Shown in pieces: positions 42,069 through 54,824 of a stretch of 64,000 nt of DNA. Source of the DNA: Fragilaria crotonensis (lineage: Eukaryota; Bacillariophyta; Fragilariophyceae; Fragilariales; Fragilariaceae). The notes beneath the pieces were generated by a model. The model made no database searches and was not told where the DNA came from. It saw only the letters and a list, made by a program, of their open reading frames with translations. The stretch spans positions 248,001 through 312,000 of the forward strand of contig JAKSYS010000002.1 in assembly GCA_022925895.1 (NCBI GenBank), read 5' to 3'. The number at the start of each line of letters is the position of its first letter. Position 1 is the first letter of the stretch. Position numbers and translations under genes: made by a program.

Positions 42069-44527
42069 CTAGAGGTCATCGTCATCAACGGCAGCTGAAT
42101 TATCCTCATCGTCGTAGAAGAAATAGTTCCCGCTTCGCTTTTGCTCCATATCCTTTTGAGATCCTCTCTTATTAATTCTGTAACAGCCATAGAGAGACAC
42201 GGTTTTAAAGAAAGTATAATCCGTAAGAGGGCGGACAGAGATGCAAGCTCGAACAATTGGCAAGTAAACAACGTTCAAATCTGGTAAGAAATTAAAACAA
42301 AAGACTTAAACCTCCCACGACCAACGCCAAAACAGCGTCCGCTCAAGAGCGAGATGGTATCGAGTAAAATGTGCTCGTCATCCCAGACAAATTCGGACAA
42401 ACATCATCGTAGAACTTACCTTGGACGGAAATTGACGGGATCTCTTCGGAAAGTGACCTGTAGCGACTGCAGGAACTGGTTCATGCCAGTCAGTAGGGAC
42501 TGAGGTGCCGTGGCTGTTGCCTCTATACCAGGTTGGCCAGTGTAAACAACAACACGGTCCGCAAGGTAAGTGGCCATGATGAAATCATGTTCAACGATGA
42601 ACGCCGTCTTCTTGGCGTGCATGATGAATCTCTTGATTACCTTGGCACAGATAATTCGCTGTTCTGAATCCAAGTAGGCAGACGGCTCGTCTATGAGGTA
42701 GACATCAGCAGGCTTGCCAAGAGCCACAACGATTGCAAGACGCTGCAGCTCACCCCCGGACAACGTTTGCACCAAGTTGTCAATAATGTTGTCGATAACA
42801 AGCGGCTTCATGCAATCCGAAACAAACTGAGGATGTACGTAGGAATCTCGTATGCGCTCATGCAGCAGTTGGCGAACAGTTCCCGGGAACTTAGGAGCTA
42901 TCTTCTGTGGCTTATAGCTGACATTCAAGTCCGGCGCACCAGCTTGAGAAGCTTCATAATCCAGACCTTCCGCCTCAAACGCGGCCTGCTCATCTGACTT
43001 CATCAAACCAGCCAGCATACGTACAAAAGTCGTCTTTCCGGTTCCATTCTCTCCCAGAAGAACAATAATCTCGGAGTCTGTGAACCCACCCGCTTCGACG
43101 TGGAGGATGAAACGAGATTTACCTTTTGACTGAGTCTTAGTCATAGCAGGATAAGTATATGACTGCATGACATCTCGCTTGCCGATGTCCGTTTCGGCGC
43201 GTTCCGACACCTGCAGGAAAGGAAGAGAATATCAGTTTGAATGAAGACAACGCAACCAGTCATTTAGATTTGAGACTTACCTTGAAAGTCATGGCATCAT
43301 CACGGAAACGAAGATTTTCCGTAGGGATGAAACCGGCCAAGAAAGCGTTGATACCAACGCGGACGCTGAAGGGCATAGTTACAACACCGTAACCTCCAGC
43401 TTGTCCATAAAGAACACAGATGTAGTCACTAAGGTAATCCAAAACAGCCAAATCGTGCTCGACCACCAAGACAAATCGTCCGCTGCCGTGCTCTCCGTCC
43501 AAAAGCGAACGAATCATATGGGCAGCGGTCAGGCGCTGCTTGACATCGAGATACGAAGAAGGCTCGTCAAACATGTAAACATCAGACTGTTGGATAGCGA
43601 CGTAAGCGATAGCAAAGCGCTGCAGCTCCCCTCCCGAAAGAACTCCCACGTCACGGTCCAGCACGTGATTGAGTTCCGCTTCAGTCGTGGCCCAATTCAA
43701 CACATCCCACCCTTCAATTTCCGACCGCTACGGCGCCGAATGAAGAAACAGCACAGACGTGAGCGCGTGTCTAATCACTCCCATCATCGTCAGCATAGGA
43801 AAGTTGCTCACCTCATTCTTCCTCTTGAGAATTTCCAACACCTGGCCCTTTACTGCTTTCGGAATATGATCGACGTACTGAGGCTTGATAGTAGCCTTCA
43901 GAGTGTCTTCCAAAATCCTCGTGAAGTAATTTTGCAACTCTGATCCACGGAAATGAACAAGAATTTCTTCCCAATCTGGAGGCGCATCATGACGTCCCAG
44001 ATTGGGTTTCATTTTCCCGGCCAAAACTTTAAGAGCCGTCGATTTTCCGATACCGTTTGTTCCAACGAGGCCCAAGACCTGACCTGGACGAGGCATAGGA
44101 AGGCGATGCAACTTGAAAGAATTGGGACCGTAGCGATGAGTCGTATTTCGCTCGAGATCCTTGGGGAGGTTGATAATGGCAATGGCATCGAATGGGCACT
44201 TCTTGACGCATATACCACAACCTGAACAGTAAAATGTGCAACATGTTCAGAACAGAAGATGTGATACGTTGTTACGACGAAAAAAACTGGCAAATACGAC
44301 GGTAGTTGAAGCTTACCAATACAAAGCGGTTCACTGATAAAAGCCAATTTGCTCTTCCCAGTGACTTCGATGCATTGCTTGCCAGACTTCACCACTGGGC
44401 AAGATTTTTTGCACTCCTGATGACACTTGTTAGGCTTGCATTTTGACGACGAGATGATCGCAATGCGCGTCATGCTGTCAGCCTCGCTGACATTCTTGTT
44501 GCCTCCGCTCTGCTTCTTTGGCGGCAT
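42069..44527 (-). CDS. ABCE1: ABCE1/RLI1 ribosome-recycling ATPase
   Basis: Essential cytosolic ATPase that splits ribosomes after termination and acts in initiation. Five exons (44527-44317, 44221-43812, 43727-43281, 43210-42420, 42177-42069) give 655 aa with all phases consistent. The N-terminus has two 4Fe-4S clusters ([18 protein letters not shown] and [16 protein letters not shown], the latter assembled across intron 1). Two ABC ATPase modules: NBD1 Walker [13 protein letters not shown], signature [12 protein letters not shown], Walker [17 protein letters not shown]2 [37 protein letters not shown]. The C-terminus [20 protein letters not shown] is typical. NBD2 has a short extra loop ([16 protein letters not shown]) compared with animal ABCE1. 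The gene is intact and confidently identified. Confidence 0.98.
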
Positions 44528-47090
44528 GATTGTAGGTTGAAATCGCTGGACGGATGAAAGAAGTGTTATGCTTCGTCACCTTCCCTATTATCAATGCGAA
44601 TGAATCGGAGCATGCACATAGTGGCCACCACACTTGCTGATGGTCGTCGCGGTGAACGCTGGCACTTGGCTGTCGTTGCGGCGCGGCCCTCGCGGTTCAG
44701 AAACACTCTGCCTGTCCTTGGTCCAAATTCAAAATCGAGTGTTGATGCACTCTACCGGTAGTACCAGGTACCGTAATACCGGTACGGATACATAGCATAT
44801 AGCATGTCCATGTACTGTAGTACTTCAGAAGTTGGTAATACTGACTACCGGTAGTCGATTTGCAAGATCAACCACAGTGGCAACTTTTATATTGAAGAAT
44901 TGGAACAAAAACTGAATACATCGAAGGTGAGAACAGCAATTGGGACTACTTCCTCCGATACAGTGGTGGAGAGGAAGAGTGCTGATGGACCTTGTGATGG
45001 CCTGGTAGCGTCATGTCCTTAACAGGGAAGGTATATCTAAGACAAAATTGAAGTGGTAGTGTGGCTTCTGCTAGGAAATGATTCCTCATGTTTACATAAC
45101 AGACGTTCATTAACAGCATTCAATTATGAAGTTGCATGTGACTCTTTTGCCATGCACATGAAAATGGAAATGCATTTCAATGCACTAGATGAAGGTCATG
45201 ATGATACGATGAATCCCCAATCAATTACAAAAAACTTCAAGCAGTGGAATCAACACATGCAGGAAGCATTTTGGAATCACCGAGAATGTGGACCCATCAT
45301 TGACAACAATTAGTAAGGAAATGTTCTGACAACAAGACAAGCACCTGCTCAACTTCTTAATTATGGAAAAAAATTGTGATAAAGTTATTGTGTTGACAAG
45401 CAGAGCAGCATGCAGAAAATGAGCTTGACGAACAATTGCTATGGAATCTTTTCTACTATGGAAGATGGATCAATGCTTGCGCCATTGTACGAGATGCATG
45501 TGGACACATGCGTTGCTGGTCCTTGGGGAATAAATGGATATGTCATATGTCAACCATGACTAATGTCATCTTCAACTGACAATCCTTCATACTGTAGAAA
45601 TACTTACCTTGTTAAAACCAAAACACATTGCTTCCAAATATGGCAAGCAAAGGCACTAACAACATGCTGCATGGTTGTGGCTTGAGGTCATTATTATCCA
45701 AGAAGCCCAATACAAATCATCATGAAATCAAGGGATGGAGTATGCTGGACAAGGACTTCAATCACATTCTTAGCATTGATGGAGGATTCAAAAGAATGCC
45801 CCACTCGGCGGAGAGAATACTAGGTAAACCACAAGCTAGCGGTGGGCTGTTTGAAAGCAAATGCAACATATGGTTGAAACAATGCTTTGCACCATTGATC
45901 ATTTGCAGATGATAATCCTCCTCACAATAAACTGCAGCAGGCAGGGGCATTGATTGATTTTGCCTTGCAGATGTTGGTTCACGCTATTTGAACAACTGGC
46001 TGCACATTGGGCTCTAGGAATATCACCTGCAGCATTTATGGTGCTCTACAGGAGAAACATGTTGATGGACTTACATTGGATCGCTGATGTACATCTACTA
46101 TTGCAAAGTAAATCACAGGTGTTGATTGATTACTTCTAGCTATGTGAAAACTATCAAGGTTGGAGCTGCAATCATCAGCAGTGAGGACAACACAAAACAT
46201 TGGAATTAGTATTGGATAACTCAAATAAATGGGAAAGAAGCAAAATAACAATACTTGACAAAAAAGAAATTACCAATCACAAGAGACCTGGCAACAAGTC
46301 TGACCCTTTGGCCATGGAGACAATGTGCAGGGTCCAGTGGCACCTCACTAAGGAGTTAGGAGCACACTCATCTGAGTCCGCCAACATGCCATTAATATTG
46401 CGTCAGTGCGACCTTGAACTTAGATTGCAAATGACTTTTCCTCTCCTACAGGTTCCTTAGAGGAAGAGTTCAAGTGCCAGATGTCACATGCTCGGGAAGT
46501 ACCATAACTTTTTTCCACGGACACGGCTTCAGCTAGAAAGCATGTGTTTGGATCCCACGCCGATTAGCAATAACGCCCACACTTGGCGATTCTCGCTCCC
46601 GATTGTTACGATCTGGAATGCAGTCTTCGTATCATAAGAAGTCTACCTGGCATATCAGAACCTTCAAGCTCGTGCACCTCGTCTATTGTCACGTGTTAGG
46701 TAGGTAAGAGGACCATAATTTCCTAGCTCTCTCATATGCACTCACGGAAGCACTTGATACGTCATCTATATCTACACTTTCGTTGACGTCCTCAAGCACA
46801 CATTACACCGTTCGGTTGTGGAGAAGTATTCAGTAGATTAGCAACCATTTTGCTCCCTGGTCTTCACGAAATCATTGATTTCTGCAGTTTTACACCGACC
46901 ACCATCATCGTCTCTATGATGTAATGTCGTACCCGGAGTACTACTGTGCTACCTGGCAGTCTAGCTCACTGCCAACCTCGAAGCATCTGTACCGACGTAC
47001 TAGTGCCAACAGAACTATCGAAATAATGCTATTGATTATTACCAATTATTATTGGGAGAATTGTGTAGCTCGGAGGCTACTACGTACATT
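44528..47090. other. Intergenic, no convincing gene
   Basis: About 2.6 kb. The part nearest ABCE1 (44740-44860) is dense in TACCGGTA, GGTACC and TACCAGGTACC palindromes. 45050-46460 has several short plus-strand ORFs of similar AT-rich composition, probably one decayed repeat; no motif was recognised. Confidence 0.55.
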
Positions 47091-48110
47091 TTACACAACA
47101 CGCCGTAGCTCTTCATCGCACAAAGCATTTTGACCATCAACAGGATTCAGCAACGCTGTATCAGATTGAGCCTCGTCGGCCAGGATCTAATCGTCACACA
47201 ATGCATTGAATTAGACACTGCAAAATTCCTCATTCTATGGCAGCGATAGCCATCCACCTGACGTACCTTGTCCAGCTCCATTTTTGAGTAGTAAGACGCA
47301 ACAAGGACACCCACAAGAGCAAACATGACACCAAGAACCAGTGACACTGTTTTGGTGGTTCCGTCGTCGCCTCCAGAGGTTATCGACGACGCGCTTGCTC
47401 CCATGAAACAAAACACAATCGTTCCCGGAAGAATCGCCACCAATGCGAGCATGTAGACCCAAAACGATATACTTGTCAGACCCGACAAATAGTCAAGGGC
47501 AGTATATGGTATAAGTGGCGAAAGTCTCAGCAAAATCATTATCTTCAAGCCGTTATTCTCGAGGGCCCGGTCGATCGCCTGAAACATTTTGTACCGCAAC
47601 GCCATCCGCTGAACACAATCGCGAAACAGGTATCGACCCAACAAGAAAGCGCACATGCTTCCCAGCGTTGCACCAATAAACACAGCCTTGACATTGAGAA
47701 CATTATGAGTGCAAGACTAAATTCGTGTTTGTTCAATGATCAGAAGCACGTACCGTCGATGCCATCGCAACTGCCTTAGCTGTGCTCTCGAACGCATTCC
47801 CAAATGCGTAGCCAGTGCCCAGGGTTAGGATTGACCCTGGTACGAACAACACAGTGGCTACGATGTAAACCCAAATGACAGCGAAGACGCCTAGCGACGG
47901 ATTTTCCTTCACCCAGGTGATGAAAGCAACTAACAACGCATGGATGTAGTGGCTGGTAAGGGAATCGATCACGACAAAGGATACGACACCAGCAAGGACG
48001 ACTGTCAATGAAGTCCTTAGCCGTTGATCACGTCGTTCGTCTATGGCCACGTCTACAAGACCACCCTCCTCTTGCACACTGAAAGATTCAGCTTGCTCCA
48101 TTGGATGCAT
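47091..48110 (-). CDS. TVP38/TMEM64 (DedA/VTT-domain) membrane protein
   Basis: Predicted Golgi/endomembrane VTT-domain protein, possibly a lipid scramblase-type family member. Exons 48110-47754, 47686-47267 and 47186-47091 with introns 47687-47753 and 47187-47266, all phase 0, give 290 aa. Four or five hydrophobic segments; the VTT signature is seen as FVPGSILTLGTGYAFG, AVFIGATLGSMCAFLLGRYL and LLRLSPLIPYTALDYLSG. The last exon encodes only 31 residues, an acidic tail (ILADEAQSD...). An upstream in-frame ATG at 48209 would add 33 residues but runs into TACCGGTA-rich intergenic sequence, so 48110 is preferred. The frame is intact. Confidence 0.88.
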
Positions 48111-48350
48111 ACCTTCATCCTCTTTTCTTTGATCTTTGACGACTGCTTCACGGTAATTGTACTTGAGTACTGGAGTACGTGCTACTATTACTCTACCGGT
48201 AGAGTACATGCAGTCAGTGCCGTTTCCACTGTTTTTCCGTCGCTTCTATGTTTGAATACGCATGCTAATGCAAATACTGTAGTACTGAGAGTACGCTGCA
48301 AATACCAGGTACTACCGGTAGTACTTGTTCTACAGTAGAAGACCTTTGAG

Positions 48351-48536
48351 TGCATCACGCCGGGGGCCGTTAGCCGCAGCCGGCCCGAAACAGTGGGCCG
48401 GCGGTCATTTCGGGCCGCTGCAGGCCGTGTATTCATCGCCATAGGTCCCGACCGGCTCCGGTCAGTTCCTATCACTTTTCAGCCCGTCACGGGTCACGGG
48501 CGGAGCACTTGTCATTTTTCACGGTTACGGTGGTTG
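48351..48536. repeat. GC-rich dispersed repeat, copy A
   Basis: About 185 bp resembling 62734-62911 over its whole length (shared blocks GTTAGCCGCAGCCGGCC, GGCTCCGGTCA, TTCCTATCAC, CATTTTTCACGGTTACGG). By eye, about 85% identical. It sits immediately before the hexamer minisatellite. Confidence 0.85.
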
Positions 48537-48558
48537 CTCCCATTTCCGTGTTCCGTAG

Positions 48559-49266
48559 TACCAGTACCAGTACCAGTACCAGTACCAGTACCAGTACCAG
48601 TACCAGTACCAGTACCAGTACCAGTACCAGTACCAATACCAGTACCAATACCAGTACCAATACCAGTACCAATACCAGTACCAATACCAGTACCAATACC
48701 AGTACCAATACCAATACCAGTACCAATACCAGTACCAATACCAGTACCAATACCAGTACCAATACCAGTACCAATACCAGTACCAATACCAGTACCAATA
48801 CCAGTACCAATACCAGTACCAATACCAGTACCAATACCAGTACCAATACCAGTACCAATACCAGTACCAATACCAGTACCAATACCAGTACCAATACCAG
48901 TACCAATACCAGTACCAATACCAGTACCAATACCAGTACCAATACCAGTACCAATACCAGTACCAATACCAGTACCAATACCAGTACCAATACCAGTACC
49001 AATACCAGTACCAATACCAGTACCAATACCAGTACCAATACCAGTACCAATACCAGTACCAATACCAGTACCAATACCAGTACCAATACCAGTACCAATA
49101 CCAGTACCAATACCAGTACCAATACCAGTACCAATACCAGTACCAATACCAGTACCAATACCAGTACCAATACCAGTACCAATACCAGTACCAATACCAG
49201 TACCAATACCAGTACCAATACCAGTACCAATACCAGTACCAATACCAGTACCAATACCAGTACCAA
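48559..49266 (+). repeat. Minisatellite of TACCAG/TACCAA hexamers, 708 bp
   Basis: 118 hexamers. The first twelve are TACCAG; from 48631 the array alternates TACCAA and TACCAG as a 12-bp higher-order unit, with one doubled TACCAA at 48703-48714. From 48721 to 49260 the 12-mer is repeated 45 times without a visible error. Open frames through it (VPVPIP, TSTN, LVLV repeats) are artefacts of the repeat. Confidence 0.98.
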
Positions 49267-50446
49267 TACTGAAATATTTATTCCGAGTACAGTACGAGTA
49301 CTAGCTCAACCCGGTATTCCTGACTACTGCGACTGGTACTCGGAGTATGTCATACTAATATGATTGTACTGGAGTACCTGGTAGGATACATGGTCAAACT
49401 GGTCTTGAGGAATGAAATATGGACATATCTTCAGCAAGCGGATCGCCGTATCGCGGATGACAACTTCGTGTCAGTATGCATAACGTACATATATGTCCGT
49501 TCAACTTCGTGTCAGTAACGTAAATATATCCCCGTTCGTGCGGCTGCATTACCAGGATAGAACCACAAGAACATGTATGAATCATACAGGCATTCCTGAA
49601 AATATGGAATATACTCGGAATACCGTATTCATAATTGTAGCTGGTACTTACTACAGTACCTGGTACTGGTCTATTACATGCCATCGTATTGTTTCATGCA
49701 CGAGTATGACACACTACATGTCACATGTCTATCCTACAAGTAGGAGTCCGTAATAGTAACATACATGTATGATATATGCATACACATTGCTGTGGAACAT
49801 GCAGTGCAGCGCAACTTCGAGCGTCAAGCACGCCGGCATCCTCAATACTTTGACTATAGTCAATAGTTGGGCAGATGGTTCTGTAGTACCAATAGACCAA
49901 TAGTACCACGACTCCGCAACTTCCACCAACCAGGTAGCATTGTTATACACAGCACGCCAGGAAGGTCCGACCAGATAGAAATATAGCTGTCTTTAACTAA
50001 ATCTGAACTGTAGTTTACCGGACCACACAATGGAGTTCGAACGTTTTCATTTAAGTACTCGCAAAATCCCGTGTTTAAGAGATGGTCATCACCTTCATCG
50101 TCCTGATACAGTAATAAAAAATATGATACCAACGGATGAATCTCTTTTTTGTTAGGTCTACAGTTTCAATACAAGTAAAGCGTTGTAAATCCTATGTTCA
50201 GGCTTTGGCGAGGAATATCATCCTCATTACTGTACGTTTGATTCGTTCGAAGGAAATTCCCAGCAATGTTGGCTTTCGCCTGGCAGACAAGACAAAAAAA
50301 GATCAGTATAACAGCTTTGGTGAACCTTCGATCGAGCAAGCTGTAACCATATCCTCATCATCAAGCACTGCCGCTGATATACTGTTTGTGGTTTGTACCT
50401 CATTGCATGACATTCTAGTGAAAGAGAAGAGAAGACCGTGCACCGG
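49267..50446. other. Intergenic, no gene seen
   Basis: 1.2 kb between the minisatellite and the secreted-protein gene. It holds small palindromic motifs (GTACCTGGTAC, AGTACGAGTACT) and short ORFs without motifs. Confidence 0.6.
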
Positions 50447-51578
50447 ATGATGATTCTTAGAGCAGTTTTATTTTTACCATTACTGCCATCGCTGGCTGTC
50501 GGCTGGGATTGGGGTTCAGGTGGTGCATCTGAAACTGATTACACCAATTATGCGAACTCATTCAATCGAGAATGGCTTACTGACGGCTCTGCGATCTCGC
50601 TAAAGCTTGAGGGCTGTGTGTGGGGCTACGCGTATGACAGCGAAGAGGCTGGTTGTTTGGCGCAGAGCTCTCAAGATGGAACTTCCTCGTGGTACATGAT
50701 GTCAAACTGTCGACGAGCACAGGCTGGATTCTCTCTTTACGCGTCAGGTTCAAGCGGTAATTGCAACTCCGGAAATTTCAAAGAAAGTGTGAGTGATGAT
50801 TGTCAACAATGATTTTGTCGAGATCCAACACTATGCACCGGATTTGTTCTCATTTTTTTTCCTTCGTACTGGGCAGTTCGTATCAACGGTTGGGCTGAAC
50901 GAGTTCATTGGCTGGGTGAAGGAGTGGGATTCGAATTCCCCCTTCAACAGTGATGACGGTAGTGATGAATGGGATGCCGACGAGCTTCCAGATTGCGAGC
51001 AGGGTGGGAATGGTTACATCGGTCTCGGCTGTAATTCTGATGGAACTTTCTCGATTAACCACTACCAAGACCAGTATTGCCAATCGAGCACTGGAGTCTA
51101 CGACTCTTTGAGCAATTTGAACTACAAGCTCAAGTCATACAAGAGTTGCCGAGCTCTTGACAACGCCGGCGATGGTGATGCGACTCTGGCAACAACGTTG
51201 ATGTACTATACAGAATCGTGTTCAAGCCTTGACTCGGAGCTATGTACGGACGACTCAGCGATGCAGAGTCGCCGCGCCTCTGCGAGCAGTGGAGGCAGAC
51301 GCCATTCATCTGCATCAGCTGCGCATAAGTCATGGACCACAAAGGTCAAATACGCGATGGGTGGTGTACTGCTGGTCGCTTCCCTAATTATGTTCACAGG
51401 TATATTGTTCACGAACCGTAGGCGAAGAAAAGCCCTCATGCAACGAAGATTCCGTCAGAGTCGCTCTGGCGATAAGTCTCGACGATCAAGGCGCTCATCC
51501 AGCAAGTCAGCTCGTTCCCGATCCACAAAGCGATCTAAATCCAGACCGAGAGAAGAAGAAGGAGGAGTCTTTACCTGA
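50447..51578 (+). CDS. Secreted/type I membrane Cys-rich protein, unknown
   Basis: Unrecognised family. The ATG at 50447 starts a signal peptide (MMILRAVLFLPLLPSLAVGW). Exons 50447-50788 and 50877-51578 with intron 50789-50876 (GTGAGT...GGGCAG), 347 aa. The lumenal part has about a dozen Cys, is Ser/Gly/Asp-rich and contains paired patterns such as CVWGYAYDSEEAGC, GLGCNSDGTFSI and YQDQYCQSS. One transmembrane helix (AMGGVLLVASLIMFTGILF, residues ~275-293) is followed by a cytosolic tail very rich in Arg and Ser (SRRSRRSSSKSARSRS). The topology is that of a cell-surface or vesicle receptor-like protein with a basic tail. Similar Cys-rich single-pass proteins occur in diatoms, but I assign no function. 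Confidence 0.75.
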
Positions 51579-54500
51579 GTGGACAAGAAATGAAGCCAAT
51601 TCTTTATTCTGTACGTATATAGGAAGCCGAATGTTAAAACTATGGTGTAGTACGCACTTGCTGGGTGTTGCATTTCAATATCCTACTCTAGGATTGTCAG
51701 TGATAGTGATCCTACTGCATCAGACCAACGGACACTTCGAATCCTTCTATTCCGTCTTCACCAAATTTGTGTGTGAACGGTTCAATTCTGCTCGTTATCT
51801 CCGAGGTTTGAGATTGTTGCTGCTGATATGAGTGCCGCTATGGCGGCGGCGTCACAAGGCAATACCGATAACGCTTATCAACCTTTAGCTACCTGCTCTT
51901 CCATTACGTATCCTCTATGCCCTCTGGTGCATTGTTGCTTAGCTGGTGGACATCCAATGCCCCATCAGATCAGTGCCACCAGTGAAGAGATAATGGTTAA
52001 TCAAGGTTGGCGGCACCTATTGTATGATAAGCTTTTTGTTGTTCCATCCTTGCCTGGCAATACAAATAGCTTCTATTGAGTAGCTAGTATGTTCAAGCAT
52101 TTCAGACTGGTCTTTTGCTCAATCAATGTCACACACTATTCTTGAAAAGATGGTGCATTGTTTGACAAAGAACCATCTCCTCAGTTTCAAAAGCTCTCAC
52201 ATTGCCGGGAGTCAAGCTTGCAAAGCTCAAGAGCAGCAGGACGAAACAAGTAGCGACCAAGGGCGGCTTCTTCACCAAGCAAGGGAAGCAAGTGTACGAC
52301 AGGCAATTAGCTCAAACCTTGTCAAAAGCAGGAACTTTTGCAAAGACCACAGTGGGTGACAGAGAATGGGTAGCCAGTTACTAGCTAATGTGCCAGTGAT
52401 TTGGGAAAGTGTTTGGAGAGCAGAAAAGGCCAAGACCCATAAAGGAGTTAGATCAATATGGTAATGTTTTGCTCGCATGCATGGTAGTAGAGTGCATAGA
52501 GGCATCTACTCGTGCAGGGAGTCTGCTGGACGTGGTTCTGTTCAGACAAATTCTGGTCATGCTGCGACCCGAGCGACCTTTTGTAACGTGGAAGAAGCAG
52601 CAGTCTTTGATTCTCGGTGTTTTGTATGCACATGTTGACAAGGGAAACTCATGATGATTCTTCAATATGATCTCTTGTTGAGAGAAAAATTTGCAAATGA
52701 AATACTGGAGCCATTCTTGTATCAGAATCCAAAAGGTGAGCTGTAATGCAGAGGAGCCATCATTGGTAATTGCCTATTCCAAAGATAGCATAAAGCAGGC
52801 CCACAGCTGATTGTACGGTGTTGTGGGAAACATGCATGTGCTTCTTGGGTTTAAGGGTTTACTTCTTCTTCCTCAACTTGTTCCTAATTATAATAGACAA
52901 GGGGACCTGAAAGAAATGTTTCCCATATTCTCCTTTCCATCCACCAGCCTTCATGTTTTTGTGATTGGATGCCATTAGAATGTCTAGCTAGTGCAATGAT
53001 TTCAATCATGACTTCACAGTATTGACGCCTTCACGTACAACCTACAGTCACACAGTATGACATTATGGTACAGAGAGGACACGACTTGACATCATTTCAT
53101 TACATTTTAACACTATAGTCGGGGGATAATCTCCATCTGACGCATTGTCCAACACTCATACTGTTGAGCTTTACGTATCTCGGACCTCGGACTATGGCTG
53201 GGTGCAAGGAGTAAAACGTACCTTGAGTTGCCACCATAGCACTATTACAAAACATGTGTAGTCTACAATTAATTGAAGGGAACTCATTGAGAAGTGATCT
53301 ATAAAACTATGAATGACTCACAAGAAAGATTCAACACTGCTCTTGCTCATCATGCCTTTATGAGGCACCCTGCAGTCAAAGTTGAATTCACAAGCAACAA
53401 TGAGGAATCTTGATATTTCTGAAAGGCTTTCATGTTTGTCGTGGTGTGGGTAGATTTTGATCCAAGGTGGTCAATTTGAGACCTTAGGCTACAAAGAAAG
53501 TGGTCCTGATCAAAAGATAATCAACGATGAAGGTCAACAGCAATGGAGCTCAATATTTTATGTGATGGAAGGATCAGCATGAGAAAAAACTAAATGTTTA
53601 TCATATTAGACTTACTAGTACCAAGTCTACCCAATATCCTCAATAAACTTAATAAGTGATAACTTAGTCGTAAAAAACCAGTGTTTGCGCACTCCAGCAG
53701 TGCCTCTTTCTGCACTTTCTCTGTTTTCTGTGGAATGGAAGGATGTACAGTACAGGACAGTAGACAAGTGTGACTAGAATTATTGATCATGCAATCAAGA
53801 GGGACAAAAAGGCTGGGATGCTTAATCACAATCTCAGAGTTCAGTTTTTGATGTATGACAATCATACTATTTACAGTCTTACTGTCTACTTCACTCCTCT
53901 CTACCGTAGTCTTGAAGGGACCTACCAGGCCTACCAGTGGGTACCAGGTACCAGGTACGACCGACACCTACATTACATACATTATAGTTTCCCAACGTAT
54001 GCATAGTTGCGTCCAGAGTTGTACCAGGTACTGGAATACGATACTGCCACAATTACATGGTACTACTGTTACGGTCGTACTGTACCTGGTTCATTGCCAT
54101 GTTCTCCGAGACTCCGAACTCCGAACTCCGAACTCCGAGTACCTCAACCAGTCGCCTGTCCGAAGTCCAAAGGTATCCAGTGACGCACGTGATGCTGCAA
54201 TCGGCAATCGGGAGTCGGGAGTCATGTCATGCATCATGCATCTACCGTTTTTTTAGTACCTGGTACCTGGTACCTGGTACTTGTAGTATCTACCGAAGTG
54301 GGATGTTTGAAAGCTCCGATACGATACGAAGATTAACTACAGTACCAGGTACCGGTACCGTGCTCCTTCTACTTTAAACACCGGTAATAATATATAGGCA
54401 GTACAAGCTGCTTTGTTGTTTTGCATATAATGCATGGTGTTGTCAAACTCTAGAGGATTAACTCTGATTTAGTTTCATTGCCGTTATCTACAGCTGTAAT

Positions 54501-54824
54501 TGAATCTGTTCTCTCACTAAATATGGAAAACCCTACTTAAAAACCTGTATTGACGTGATCGTCACTTTCATAGATTCTGACATTTAGTATGTTTTGGTGC
54601 GTGACGTATCAGCAGTTTTTAAGTTTGATTGGTCCAGAGGAATCGTGAACTGGACACTTGTCCGAAGAAATAGAGGGGTTGGAGCAAGGTCCAGACACCA
54701 AGCCATCCCCTCGGCAAGGCGCCTTCAATTGGGTAATTGTGTGACTTCGCACAGCACAGCCGTCCTTTTTTTGTCGTTGTGTTTGCATTGCCATCGCCCA
54801 ACATCTCCTGCTGCGACAATTATC
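51579..54824. other. Gene-poor interval
   Basis: About 3.2 kb with only short ORFs (for example 52202-52384, a Lys-rich 60-codon frame) and no recognised domain. 53930-54380 is dense in TACCAGGTACC, CCGAACTCCGAACTCCGAACTCC (54112-54137) and TACCTGGTACCTGG tandem motifs. The upstream region of NF-YC begins near 54600. Confidence 0.55.

Noticed and set aside
48111-48209. N-terminal extension of the TVP38-like protein from the ATG at 48209
   Set aside because: The extra 33 codons cover TACCGGTA-type intergenic repeats; the ATG at 48110 is a better start.
48393-49363. Long ORFs on both strands through the minisatellite (VPVPIP, TSTNTS and LVLVLV repeats)
   Set aside because: They are a by-product of a 12-bp repeat that lacks stop codons in those frames; there is no non-repetitive coding context.
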